NCBI GenBank assembly: GCA_024180945.1
Contig: JAKSGN010000043.1
Span: 1,984,001 to 2,048,000, forward strand
DNA length: 64,000 nucleotides
Source of the DNA: Macrophomina tecta
Taxonomy: Eukaryota; Ascomycota; Dothideomycetes; Botryosphaeriales; Botryosphaeriaceae
Direction of reading: 5' to 3'
The notes beneath the pieces are model-generated. The model did no database searches. It had not been told where the DNA came from and was given only the letters and a program-made list of their open reading frames with translations. Positions 24,089-33,470 of the stretch are shown here, in pieces; positions within the stretch are counted from its first letter, which is position 1; each line of letters starts with the position of its first letter. The translations under genes were made by a program, and so were the position numbers.

Positions 24089-24526
24089 ATGAACGCGCCC
24101 TCAGGCTGGCTTGTCCACCAGGACCGATTCTTCCAGCCGGGACAGTTCCAAGGCCCCCCTCCCGCCCATTCGAGCAAGTCTACTCCGTCCGTCGGCGAAG
24201 CCAGCACGCGCAAAAAGCATCCTGATCAGCTGAAGAACAACGCTGAGAAGATGCACTATCGCCCCAGCACTCCGGCTCACGATGGAAAGAACTCCACCGA
24301 CCCGCGGAGCAAAGCTACGGAGCGGCAGTCTTGGATGGGATGCCTTTGCACATCGTGAGGTGATCATCATCGGCGCAGAATAGAGTCAGCGGTATCGGGC
24401 ATCAGTGCTTCTCGTTTCCTCAGATGTCCCGGAGCCACGACGGTGGACTTACGGCGACGAGAAATTTTCTTTCTGGAGTGTCTGCATGGGCATGGACTGT
24501 CTCCACTGCGTCGGCGAAGCGTGTGA
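24089..24526 (+). CDS. possible small two-exon gene behind a GATA element
   Basis: Exon 24089-24354 encodes MNAPSGWLVHQDRFFQ and a Ser/Thr/Lys/His-rich stretch to WMGCLCTS. A donor GTGAGG at 24355 and a pyrimidine-rich acceptor TTTCCTCAG at 24423 would join it to 24424-24526 (CPGATTVDLRRREIFFLE), giving 122 residues with a C-x-C-x2-C motif. No clear branch site is seen. A different frame of the same downstream exon is also open and Cys-rich (CMGMDCLHCVGEAC), so the splice model is tentative. No family is recognised. Its position just after an iron-type GATA element is the main reason to keep it. Confidence 0.28.
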
Positions 24527-25599
24527 ATATCGGGAATGGGCTGACAGCAGCGCGGGGACATATCCGGTCAACCCTCGTGCTCGTATGCGAGAATAAGCCA
24601 CGACCGTCACTTACGAGGGTCAGAAGGGCAATGAAGCAAATTGTGATCTTCGTTGGAACTTGATGTCCACTCCTGCCTCCTACGCTGCCCTGCTTGGATA
24701 CAACGGTTCCATCTAGGTTCCCTGCATCGTGCTGGTCTGCCTGCAAGGTCAACCGCTTGTAGGTTATTGCCGAGGGCACTGGACTTACTGGACTGCTGCG
24801 ACCGATAGTACGAAGGGAGAAACAGTCTTCCACCATGAAACAAACATGCACGTCCAGCGACCCACTACCACTCCGTCGCCACCACCATCACCACAAGCGC
24901 TTTCTGTGGATCAATCGACCCCAGCCCCTCCCTGAAAGGTTTACCACCATGTAATACTCAACCCGGATCTTTGGGTGTTTTCGCACCTCGCTTACGAGTA
25001 CCTGCCTTATCTGACAGCCTCATCTGTCGATCGATGCAGCAACGACGCTTATGGCGCTGTCAGCAATAGCGAGAGAGCGTGACTACTTCCAAGGCTGTCG
25101 GCCCTTTCCCTGAAAGCATAATCAGTTGGAGTGCCTTGATGACGACGGGGCTTGATCGTGATGCGGGATTTGCTCTCATGAGGAACCAAATGCTACGCCT
25201 TTGACGTTACGCGAGATCCGCCAAGATCAATATGTACCTCGTCTCAGTTTCGGTAACTGGCCTTGCTGATCGACCTCGCATTCGCTCCATGCGTATGTAA
25301 GTAGCAAGTGGGAAGACGAATAGTCAAAACCTATCACGTATTACTGCAGTGGGAAATACTCTATAGCGGAGGACCTGCAAATACCACATCACCAGCCATC
25401 AACCCCACCCAAGACTCCTCCGTTTATCACGCGGCAGTTGCCATCGTGTCACTTTTTATCTTGTAGCTTCAACCTGAATCTCCCCAATTGGCATCTATAG
25501 AAACCAGAGAACTTTTTGTTTCGCACTCAAGCGGAATGGTCGGACCATGTCTCTTTCCACAGGGCCATGACCCCAATGCCTTCCACTCTCAAACCCCCC
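24527..25599. other. intergenic region downstream of the siderophore transporter
   Basis: No gene is recognised. It includes a one-mismatch GATA sequence (TTATCTGAC, near 25015). Confidence 0.45.
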
Positions 25600-27635
25600 T
25601 TAATCATGATGCTCCACTGGGCCATCTCCCTTCCACTTATCCCTTCCCGCCGCCGTCCCCGCCTCATCTTCATCTCTCACCGGCAAATCCCTCCACATCA
25701 CCACACAAACACAAATCAACGGCAAGCTCGCCGCCGCGATGACACACAACCGCGTCTCCGTCACGCAATACGCCCTGATCACCGCCTTCCTCACCGGCGA
25801 TCCCACCGGCCACTCCAACTGCCGCCTCAAGCTCCCGTACAACTCCTCCGCGCGGCCCTTCTCCGCCTCGGGCAGAAACTCCCTCAGCAGTCCCGGCATC
25901 GACCCCGTCCACACCGCGCCCGCCACCGCCGTGCCCACGCTGCCCCCGACGCTCGCGAACAGCATCAGCACCGCCAGCACGATCGCCAGGTCCGCGTGCG
26001 CGACGGCCGCGTGCACCGCCGACGTGTTGCACGTGACGTGCACGGCGCCGGCGACTGCGTTGAGCAGCTGGGTGAGCACGAGCGCGCGCGTGCTGCTGCT
26101 GGCTGCGGAGGCGCCGGCGCGCACGAGGGGGATGAGGAGGAGAGCGCCGAGGATGCGGAGGGGGAGGGCCCACAGCGCGAGCCGCTTGTAGCGACCCGTC
26201 TGGCGGATGATCCAGGCGACGAGGATGCCGAGCAGGCAGGAGGTTATGCTGAAGATGTTGGCGACGTAGCCGGATTCGCGGATGGAGAGGGAGTGGACGA
26301 CCTGGAGGTAGGAGGGGAAGTAGGCGTGGTAGCAGCTGTGGGGTTGGTTTGTGTCAGTGCGGTCGGGGCAGGCGGGGGGGAAGATGGTTTTTACTTGAAT
26401 GCGGCGAAGGCGATGAAGCAGAGCAGGCAGGAGCCGAGGACCGTGCGGTCCATGATTACGCGGTACGGAATGAGCTTTACGCGCGCGAACTTCCACTCCC
26501 AGGCGGCGAAGAGGCAGAGGGCGGAGTAGCCGGTGAGGAATTTCGTGAGCATGGAGGGCTCGAGCCAGCCCGCTGGGGTATCTGAGCGCAGGCTGAGAGG
26601 GAGCAGGATCATTGCTAGGCCGGCGACGAATAGGACGGATCCGACAACTATGGGGGTGAGTCTATGGCGGAGTGGAAACACGGAAGTCGTTAGTCTTACC
26701 GTCGAACTGCCTGGCAAACCTCTTCATCTGCTCCAACCATGGCTCCTTTCTCTGCAGCTCGTTCGACCTGATGAGGCCTTTCCGGATGGCTACATACTTG
26801 GTGTAGAATAGAAGGTAGATGATGGGAAATGACACGAGCGGGGTGGTGACGGCGAAGATGGTATAGGCCCACCTCCAACTCCAGTTATCTTGAAAGTACT
26901 GTGCCAGGGCAGGCCCGGCGAAAGTAGTCAAGATATATGGCGTACTGGAGAGAGCTAGCACCAACGCACGGTTTCTGAGGCTGGAGGTATCCGCAAGGAA
27001 GACCTGCAGGACGTAGCCGCCTCCATCAAATCCTATGTAGTAGAATACCTGAAGGGAGGTTGGCATGGTGTACTTCCGAAGAGAGTGTGGATTGATAGTG
27101 AACACACCTGAGCAAGTGCATATACGGGTACATTATTGCATACCGCCATGAGAATCAAGCCTACAATGGACCGCTCAGCACATGTATCGTGCTAATGAGG
27201 ACGATGAGACCCACCAAGCGTTGTGCAAGCCACCATCATAACATAGCCCTCCCCGCGGCCCCAGATGTCAATCAATCTCGCAATCGGGACGCGGGCGGCA
27301 CCAGCGATCAGGCTGGTGGAGATGGAAATGGTGGAGATGAGGGCATGCTCAGAAAAGTCACTGGTGACATAGGTTACTAGATTGGAACTGGCCTGTGTCT
27401 CCAACGACGAGCCTAGAATGACGAAGAAGACGGAGAGATAGGCAATCTTCAGCAGGCCGGGAGTCCACACTGAGCGAGCGGCCTCTATCTCCTGCACGCC
27501 GTAGTTGATGGGGTCGTCGGGACTGTCGCGGTCATGGTCCATCAGCAAAGGCGTGTCTTCGCCGGGTAGGTCTGGCGAGTCAGCTCGGGAAGATGCAGAC
27601 AGCCCGCGATCCTGGGAGCGCTGGCGCAGGTTCAT
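25600..27635 (-). CDS. siderophore-iron transporter, MFS (SIT/ARN family)
   Basis: Five exons, 27635-27215, 27160-27108, 27048-26700, 26647-26395 and 26335-25600, encode 603 residues. The introns are 54, 59, 52 and 59 bp, and all phases close: TLG-LILMAV, LAQ-VFYYIGF, RQF-DVVGSVLF, AAF-NCYHAYF. The protein has a long hydrophilic N-terminus and then about 14 hydrophobic segments. Family marks are the loop R-L-I-D-I-W-G-R-G-E-G-Y in the first half, SSNLVTYVTSDF before it, and near the C-terminus YGS...W..GSPVRKAVIRAY, typical of fungal ARN/Mir-type proton symporters that import ferric siderophores. It is divergent from the FAD oxidoreductase over a 547 bp shared promoter with an ATCTGATAA element, and two further GATA cores directly abut its start codon. 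Which siderophore it carries is not readable from sequence. Confidence 0.9.
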
Positions 27636-28182
27636 GATAAGATAACACGCGCCGGCGCACGGCAGAGGCTGTGGTTAAGAAATCAAGGACGAGAAAACGC
27701 ACTGCGCGCAGGCAGAGTCGAGAATGGCATTGGCCTGGAGATGCATACGCGGCAGCTGGAGCGCGGGCCTCGCTAGTGTCAGGCAAGCGCCGGCATAGGC
27801 ACGCGGGCACCGGAACTGTCGCGGGCCAAGAGCCGGCTCCGTGCGGCGGCCTAGCGCCAGAAGCGGATCTGATAACTTAAACGGCCACTCTAAATCCACA
27901 TGTCCCTGCGCCCAGGGCCCACTCCGCTTGCCCTTCACACCCACTTCGTCTGCCCGCCTGACACCCTGGTTGACCAGCCATTTCGCCGCCTGCGTTGTCC
28001 GGTCCGGGCCCAACCCAGTCCGCTGCACCCGCCCAGATGCTCGCTGCCGACCGACTGCTGCGAGCCCGCTGCTCGCAGATGCCGTCTGAACGAAACGCGA
28101 TGGCCTTGTCCTGCACACCGTCTACCAGCTAACTCCCTTGAGCCGCCCCTCGCGACAATTGTCTCCCCATCCCTAGACCGCC
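27636..28182. promoter_or_regulatory. bidirectional promoter, SIT transporter / FAD oxidoreductase
   Basis: 547 bp between two divergent start codons. A perfect ATCTGATAA lies at 27867-27875. Overlapping TGATAA/AGATAA cores at 27635-27645 touch the transporter ATG. This suits iron repression by a SreA-type GATA factor. Confidence 0.65.
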
Positions 28183-29630
28183 ATGGCTCCCAGCGCCGTT
28201 TCCGCCCCCGCGACCAACGGCCTCAAAGACGGCGATGCGGCTGATGCAGCGAAGCACCGCGTCCTTGTGGTCGGTGGGGCTTACGCTGGTGTCTCTGCCG
28301 TTCTGGGCCTGCTCAATGGCCTCGATGGCAAGCCCGTCCGCCCTGTCTATGGCGAAGCCGAGTCTGATGCTCCCCGCTCACGCCCGAAGAAGCCTGTTGA
28401 AATCACGCTGGTAGATCAGCGCGACGGTTTCTGTATGTACTTTCGTCCTCACAATAGCTATGAGGCCATGCTGAACTGTGTCTGCGTGCAGTCCACTCGG
28501 TTGGAGCCCCGCTCGCCCACGTAGCCAAGGGCTCCGTCGAGCCATCCTGGCTGCGTTACAAGGCCTTGTGGCGCATGAAGCGCAATGAGCTCTCTATCCG
28601 CCACGGAAGGATCAGGGCTATTGACCCTGAAGCATTGTCTGCTACCTTCATCGACTACAACAATGACAACAAAGAGGCCACTCTTAGCTATGACTACCTA
28701 GTCTTGGCGACCGGCCTGCGGCGAGAATGGCCTATTGTTCCCAAGGCGACCTCGTTCAGAAACTACGTGATTGACGCTCAGAAGCACATTGCTGGCATCG
28801 AAGTCGCGAATAGCAGCACTGTTGCCGTTATAGGTGGAGGTCAGTATCTTATCAGATCCCGCTGGTCCCCGCGGATCACTAATCATGCCGCTCCACAGGT
28901 GCTGTTGGAATTGAGTTTGCAGGGGAGATCAAGAGCTACCATCCCCACAACCGGGTGATCCTCATCCACTCCCGCGATGAGCTGCTGTCCAATGAGCCGC
29001 TCCCTGCCGAGTTCAAGTCCCAAGCCTTGTCCGGGCTGGAGGAGTTGGGCGTGGAGGTCGTCCTTGGACAACGTGCCGATGTCAGCGCAGAAGATGGCGT
29101 CTCCAAGATCACTCTTACTAACGGCAGAACAATCAACGCTGGCTATGTGTTCCCTGCTGCTTCCCGGTTCTCACCGAATACTGAGTGCCTGCCATCTAAC
29201 GCCGTGGATGAAGCCGGCTACGTTAAGGTCACTTCACAGTAAGTCAGCCAAATAACAGCAACTCGTGCACCTCTGCTGAACTATCGTCATCAGCATGACC
29301 CTCACGGACATTGCCAACCCCGATCGTCATTTCGCCGCCGGCGACATCTGTCATTGGTCTGGCATCAAGCGTGCAGGGCCTGCAATGGTCATGGGTCATA
29401 TCGCAGCCGCCAATATCTTCAATGCCATATTGAAGAAGGATGACCCTGATGTCAAGACAAAAGCTGAAGAGTTTCCCGAAGTACCCCCGATGATGGCTGT
29501 CGCTATAGGTCCATCTGCAGTCACCTACCACCCCGACAACGGCGTCAATTGGGGCCCAGAGAAATTGGCACAGGTCTTTGGTAATGACCTAGGCTGGGCC
29601 AGTAGGTACCTTGTCCCCAAAGACGGCTGA
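28183..29630 (+). CDS. FAD-dependent NAD(P)H oxidoreductase, AMID/AIF2-like
   Basis: Four exons, 28183-28432, 28492-28839, 28899-29238 and 29294-29630, encode 424 residues; the introns are 59, 59 and 55 bp. The N-terminal FAD-binding Rossmann motif is VLVVGGAYAGVSA. The middle ATG motif is YDYLVLATGLRRE. The NAD(P)H-binding Rossmann motif VIGGGAVGIEFAGE is created exactly across intron 2, which supports the model. A late FAD contact lies at FAAGDICHW. This is the arrangement of AMID/FSP1-like and type II NADH dehydrogenase-like flavoproteins. It has no cysteine disulfide centre, so it is not a glutathione or thioredoxin reductase. It shares a promoter with the siderophore transporter. A reductive role in iron release or in recycling quinones is possible but is inference. 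It is not a standard member of known siderophore pathways. Confidence 0.88.
28849..28857 (-). promoter_or_regulatory. ATCWGATAA element inside intron 2 of the FAD oxidoreductase
   Basis: TTATCAGAT, the inverted consensus, lies 9 bp into the 59 bp intron. It may be an intragenic GATA-factor site or chance. Confidence 0.3.
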
Positions 29631-31519
29631 TCCACACTGACGAGTCTTGTTTCAGACACTTTGAGGTTCCTTGGTTTATCCGACCCAGAGCCATCTCTGG
29701 AGGTCGTCTGAATGATGGAATGACGTTGATTTTCCTTCTGCCTTTGGTACAAGAGCTCTTTCTTTGAATTTTCCCACGCCAGTCGGCGTGAAAAGCTATC
29801 TTCATTTTTATTCTCTCTGTTGTATCAATTTTTGTTCTCTCCATGTCTTCCATTGCCTGCAAATGTTCCGACAGGGAGGCTGAAATTGACCTGTTGCTGG
29901 CGATCTGCGAGCCGGCCACGGAGGGCCTGCAGAAGGCAATGGTGCCGTCTGCTATCTTGGATCCGGCTTCGGGCAAATGTAGTCAAGATGACCTCTCTGA
30001 CCTTTGCACGAATCGAGAAAGTGTTGGTGGATCGCTTATTGGTACAATAGTTGGTGACTCATTCGAGCCGAGCCCTTTTTGGTATGTGCAGTACATACCA
30101 ACGAACATACGTCGTATGCAACTCTGAGGGAATTGTCGAAACGTGCTGCTATTCGGGCTCGGACTCAATCTCGGGTCCGAGGTAGGTTCTGGGATGGCCA
30201 CTGGTCCGCGGGTGCTCACGGAGAGTATTTGCCAATTTTTTTTTTTTTTTTTTAAAGTCAGATCTCCCGATGCAGAAACAGGTTACAACAGGACATGGGG
30301 TGGAGTCAGGCTTTTCCCCAGTCCGGCGCCCAAGGATGTATTGGCCCGCAGGGGCCGAAGGACCGGTCTGACGTGATTCCGCATCTACCAGCCTTTGGTG
30401 ACCACCGCCTCGGGCAGCAAACAGACTTTCCCCGAGGCACAACTCTGGAAGGAAATGATGAGCAGAGAGTCCGGCTGGCAGGGTACTAATTCTCCTCTGG
30501 TCCTTCTCCATGTTACATGTACCGAGGTTCAACGTGGATTCGGAACCAACCGCAGGCTGCCGTCGCTGAGGCTGGCATGTTGTATCCAGCAGCCTTCTGA
30601 CCAGCGTTAAAACTAGCTGCATGATAGCGCCGAGTACGGCAACCCTATGTTGTAGCCGAAAAAGGTGCCGGTAATCCCCGGAACGAGGAAGGAGAAGGCC
30701 CCCAAAGATGGTCTCATGCAGCCGGTCAGAGCGCCGTCGCACAGGACAGCACTTTAAAAGAAAGAAAGGTAGTAAGTAAGTAGCTGAACACCACACTCAC
30801 TATAGACCAGCCGCACAGAAACTAAGAAGCAAACAGAACTCGCGACGTAGCAATGGATGCGAAATCGCTATAGCTGCTGCTCGCGTGCTCGCCCACTCAC
30901 ATCCACCTAAGGCCGAGATCCGAACTGCTGATCGGTCGTATTGCGTGCATGAATTTTCTTTTGTTTCCTGCAGCGTCAAGAACGCAATTGGAGGACAAGC
31001 GACGATCGTTACTGAAGTAGAGAACACAAGCGAAGCGGAGTGGAGGATGGAAGAAACGAAAGGAAAGAGAGTGGGCCAGGCGCGCGATCAGATAAGATTG
31101 CGTGATGGAATCTAATCTGGGAACTCGGGTCCGCGGCATTTCTGGCCAGAGCGGGCCCATTTCGTTTTTGGTAGGACGGGACGAGGGCAGCAGATCGCAG
31201 CTGGCCGGAGCTCTGCACACGCTGCCCGCCCAGCGCGAGGCGTAGCGAAGGATCTACGGACGGAGCTCTGACGCGCCCGTCGGCCGGGGTCTGCTCACTC
31301 TGCGAGATGCTCCAGCCTGCCGTGTGTCAGTCCCTCAGGCCGGCAGAAAAACGGCATGGAGACGAGCAGCAGCGAGAGCCGTTGTTTGCCCTCCTCCTGC
31401 CCGGCCTTCTTTTTGTGCGCGGGTGCAGCCTTCTTCGCTCTCCCGCAACCTTCATTCTGCCCTCTTGTTGCCTTCCCCCGCGGCAACCGCTGGTGGCGCC
31501 CGCACTCACAACCACCGCC
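29631..31519. promoter_or_regulatory. intergenic region and acyltransferase promoter
   Basis: About 1.9 kb between two genes on the plus strand. It holds a 17-base T-run (30237-30253) and a perfect ATCAGATAA element at 31087-31095, 425 bp before the acyltransferase ATG. A 94-residue open frame at 29843-30127 is most likely the 3' untranslated region of the oxidoreductase gene. Confidence 0.5.
31087..31095 (+). promoter_or_regulatory. ATCAGATAA iron-type GATA element
   Basis: A perfect match to the SreA-type consensus upstream of the hydroxyornithine acyltransferase, followed by a second GATT core. Confidence 0.55.
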
Positions 31520-32842
31520 ATGCCAGCAGACGTCGAGCCAACCCCGACAAGCTCCCAGCGAAAGCTGCCGCTGCAGCTCAAGCTGCCGCACCCTTGGCTC
31601 ACCACGTACGTCATTGAAGTCGGCGCCTACGACGACGGCCTCAAGCAATACCGCATCCAGCCCGCGAAAGACCAGCCCAGCAATGCGCGCCCGCTGCCAC
31701 AGCAGATACACCACGAAGGCCTGACCTGGTCGGAGCTCAGGAATGACGACACCTCGGACCTCCAGGACTCGGACAACAGCTCGTGGGCCCGCGCCCGCCG
31801 CACCCCCTCCACCACCGTCCGCTGGACCGGCTCGCGGCCAACCGTCCAGCAGCTCTGGCTCGTCGCCTACGCCCTGGTGACGCTCCACCACAAGGCCGAG
31901 AGCCTCCGCCTGGTGCTCTCCGGCCCGCACTGGCAGGACGTCGGCCGCGAGCTGATGCGCGTCGGCCTCCTGCTCGAGCACCCGCGCGCCGGCGAGTTCC
32001 CCCCGCCCACTGCGCAGTTCCTCCTCTTCGCCGGCATGTTCTGGCAGGGCGCAGCCTCGCCCGCCGGCCCGCGGCCCATCTGGCTGGCCGAGTCCGCCCT
32101 CGAGATCGAAGCCCAATTCCCCCCCGTCCCCTTCCAGCAGGCGCCCGTCACCGTCTCCTTCGCGCAGGCGCCGCGCCACACGCAGCACCTCGTCCGCCCG
32201 CGCAAGCCCACCCCCGGCCCCACCACCTACAGCCGCTACATCCCCCACCTCGGCGAGCACTTCTCCATGGTCGCCCTCGACTACGAGGACCCGCAGCACC
32301 TCAACCTCTTCCACGTCTGGCAGAACGACCCGCGCGTCGCCGAGGGCTGGAATGAGACGGGCACGCTGGACCAGCACCGCGCCTACCTCAAGAACCTGCA
32401 CGACGACCCCCACGTCCTCACCATCCTCGCCCGCTTCGATGACGTCTTCTTCGCCTACTACGAGGTCTACTGGGCCAAGGAGGACCACATGGGCGCCCAC
32501 TACCCCGCCGGCGACTTCGACCGCGGCCGCCACTCGCTCGTCGGCGACACCCGCTTTCGCGGCCCGCATCGCGTCAGCGCCTGGTGGAGCGGCATCATGC
32601 ACTACATGTTCTTGGATGAGCCGCGCACCGAGAGCTTGGTCGGCGAGCCCAAGTGCGTGAACTCGACCGTGTTGGCGTATGATTTCGCGCATGGGTTCCA
32701 CGTCATGCGGCTGGTCGATTTGCCGCACAAGAGGAGCGCCTTCGTCAGGTGCCCGAGGGAGAAGTTCTTCCAGATTTGCCCGTTGAGTTGGGATGGCGAG
32801 CGCGTGGTTAGTCCGAGCTTGGATCGGTTGGCGAAATTGTGA
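31520..32842 (+). CDS. sidF: N5-hydroxyornithine acyltransferase (SidF/SidL family), peroxisomal
   Basis: A single exon of 440 residues. The C-terminal half (about 245-430) is the GNAT-type acyltransferase fold shared by IucB, SidF and SidL: SMVALDYEDPQHLNLFHVW, NDPRVAEGWNETG, the acceptor-side FAYYEVYWAKEDHMGAHY, then GDTRFRGPHRV and YMFLDEPRTESLVGEP. The family transfers an acyl group from acyl-CoA to N5-hydroxyornithine. The protein ends AKL, a canonical PTS1 peroxisome signal. In Aspergillus, SidF (anhydromevalonyl transfer) is peroxisomal while the acetyl-transferring SidL is cytosolic, so AKL favours the SidF role. ATG 31520 was chosen over an in-frame ATG at 31307 because the extra 71 residues look like leader sequence. 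The third codon positions are strongly GC-rich, which explains a long antisense open frame here. It is convergent with the acyl-CoA ligase, as expected of a shared cluster. Confidence 0.87.
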   Translation: MPADVEPTPTSSQRKLPLQLKLPHPWLTTYVIEVGAYDDGLKQYRIQPAKDQPSNARPLPQQIHHEGLTWSELRNDDTSDLQDSDNSSWARARRTPSTTVRWTGSRPTVQQLWLVAYALVTLHHKAESLRLVLSGPHWQDVGRELMRVGLLLEHPRAGEFPPPTAQFLLFAGMFWQGAASPAGPRPIWLAESALEIEAQFPPVPFQQAPVTVSFAQAPRHTQHLVRPRKPTPGPTTYSRYIPHLGEHFSMVALDYEDPQHLNLFHVWQNDPRVAEGWNETGTLDQHRAYLKNLHDDPHVLTILARFDDVFFAYYEVYWAKEDHMGAHYPAGDFDRGRHSLVGDTRFRGPHRVSAWWSGIMHYMFLDEPRTESLVGEPKCVNSTVLAYDFAHGFHVMRLVDLPHKRSAFVRCPREKFFQICPLSWDGERVVSPSLDRLAKL

Positions 32843-33470
32843 GGGGCTGGAATGTTGGCCTTTCGGTTTTCTTCTTTTTCAACTTTCACCCCTCCCTCTC
32901 TACGACTACTTGTAAATACGGTTTAGCGTGGACTTTCGGATTTTGAGGTTTGGGTCTGGGACGTTTGGTGGGCATGGAGGAAAAAGATGTTGTAGGAAGT
33001 TGTAACTGATGAGATGTTCGAGTCATTGAGCTCCTTTGCCAGAGCTGGGCTGTCCGATATTCGCATACTTGCTTGAAGGTCGATGCCACGGCATACGGGG
33101 CCTAGTAGGACACTTCCCGACCTTCATATTTTAGACAAAAATAACTTCTGGCATCACGCAACTGAGGGGCATGTCAGTCGACTGTAATGACTGTCATGAG
33201 GCTCGTCCCTAACTCGAACTTCTCTCAAGGTGGACGGCCGGTCCTCTTCTTGCAGAAGCATTTCCGCAGCGCAGGTATTGAAGAATGAAGTAATGAGCAT
33301 TTTCAATGGTCTAATCGCTACAGGACAGCCACAAGGATCCCACCAGACAATTTTTCTTACGTCCCCAACGCCAAACAATCATCAAGTCAAAACAGTATCC
33401 CACAAGAAATCTTTTTTTTTTTTAAAAAAAAAAAAGAGTAAAACACTACGGACAAATCACGGTGCTTTTC
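32843..33470. other. convergent intergenic region with T12A12 palindrome
   Basis: It separates the stops of the acyltransferase and the ligase. A perfect 12-T/12-A palindrome lies at 33412-33435. No gene is seen. Confidence 0.5.
33412..33435. repeat. T12A12 perfect palindrome
   Basis: Twelve T followed by twelve A between convergent genes, 36 bp from the ligase stop. It could act as a nucleosome-excluding or 3'-end element for either strand. Confidence 0.5.

Noticed and set aside
29843..30127. 94-residue plus frame after the FAD oxidoreductase
   Set aside because: Position suits a 3' untranslated region; no motif or promoter of its own.
31295..32728. 477-residue open frame antisense to the acyltransferase
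   Set aside because: Same artefact: strong GC3 bias of the sense gene leaves the opposite strand open.
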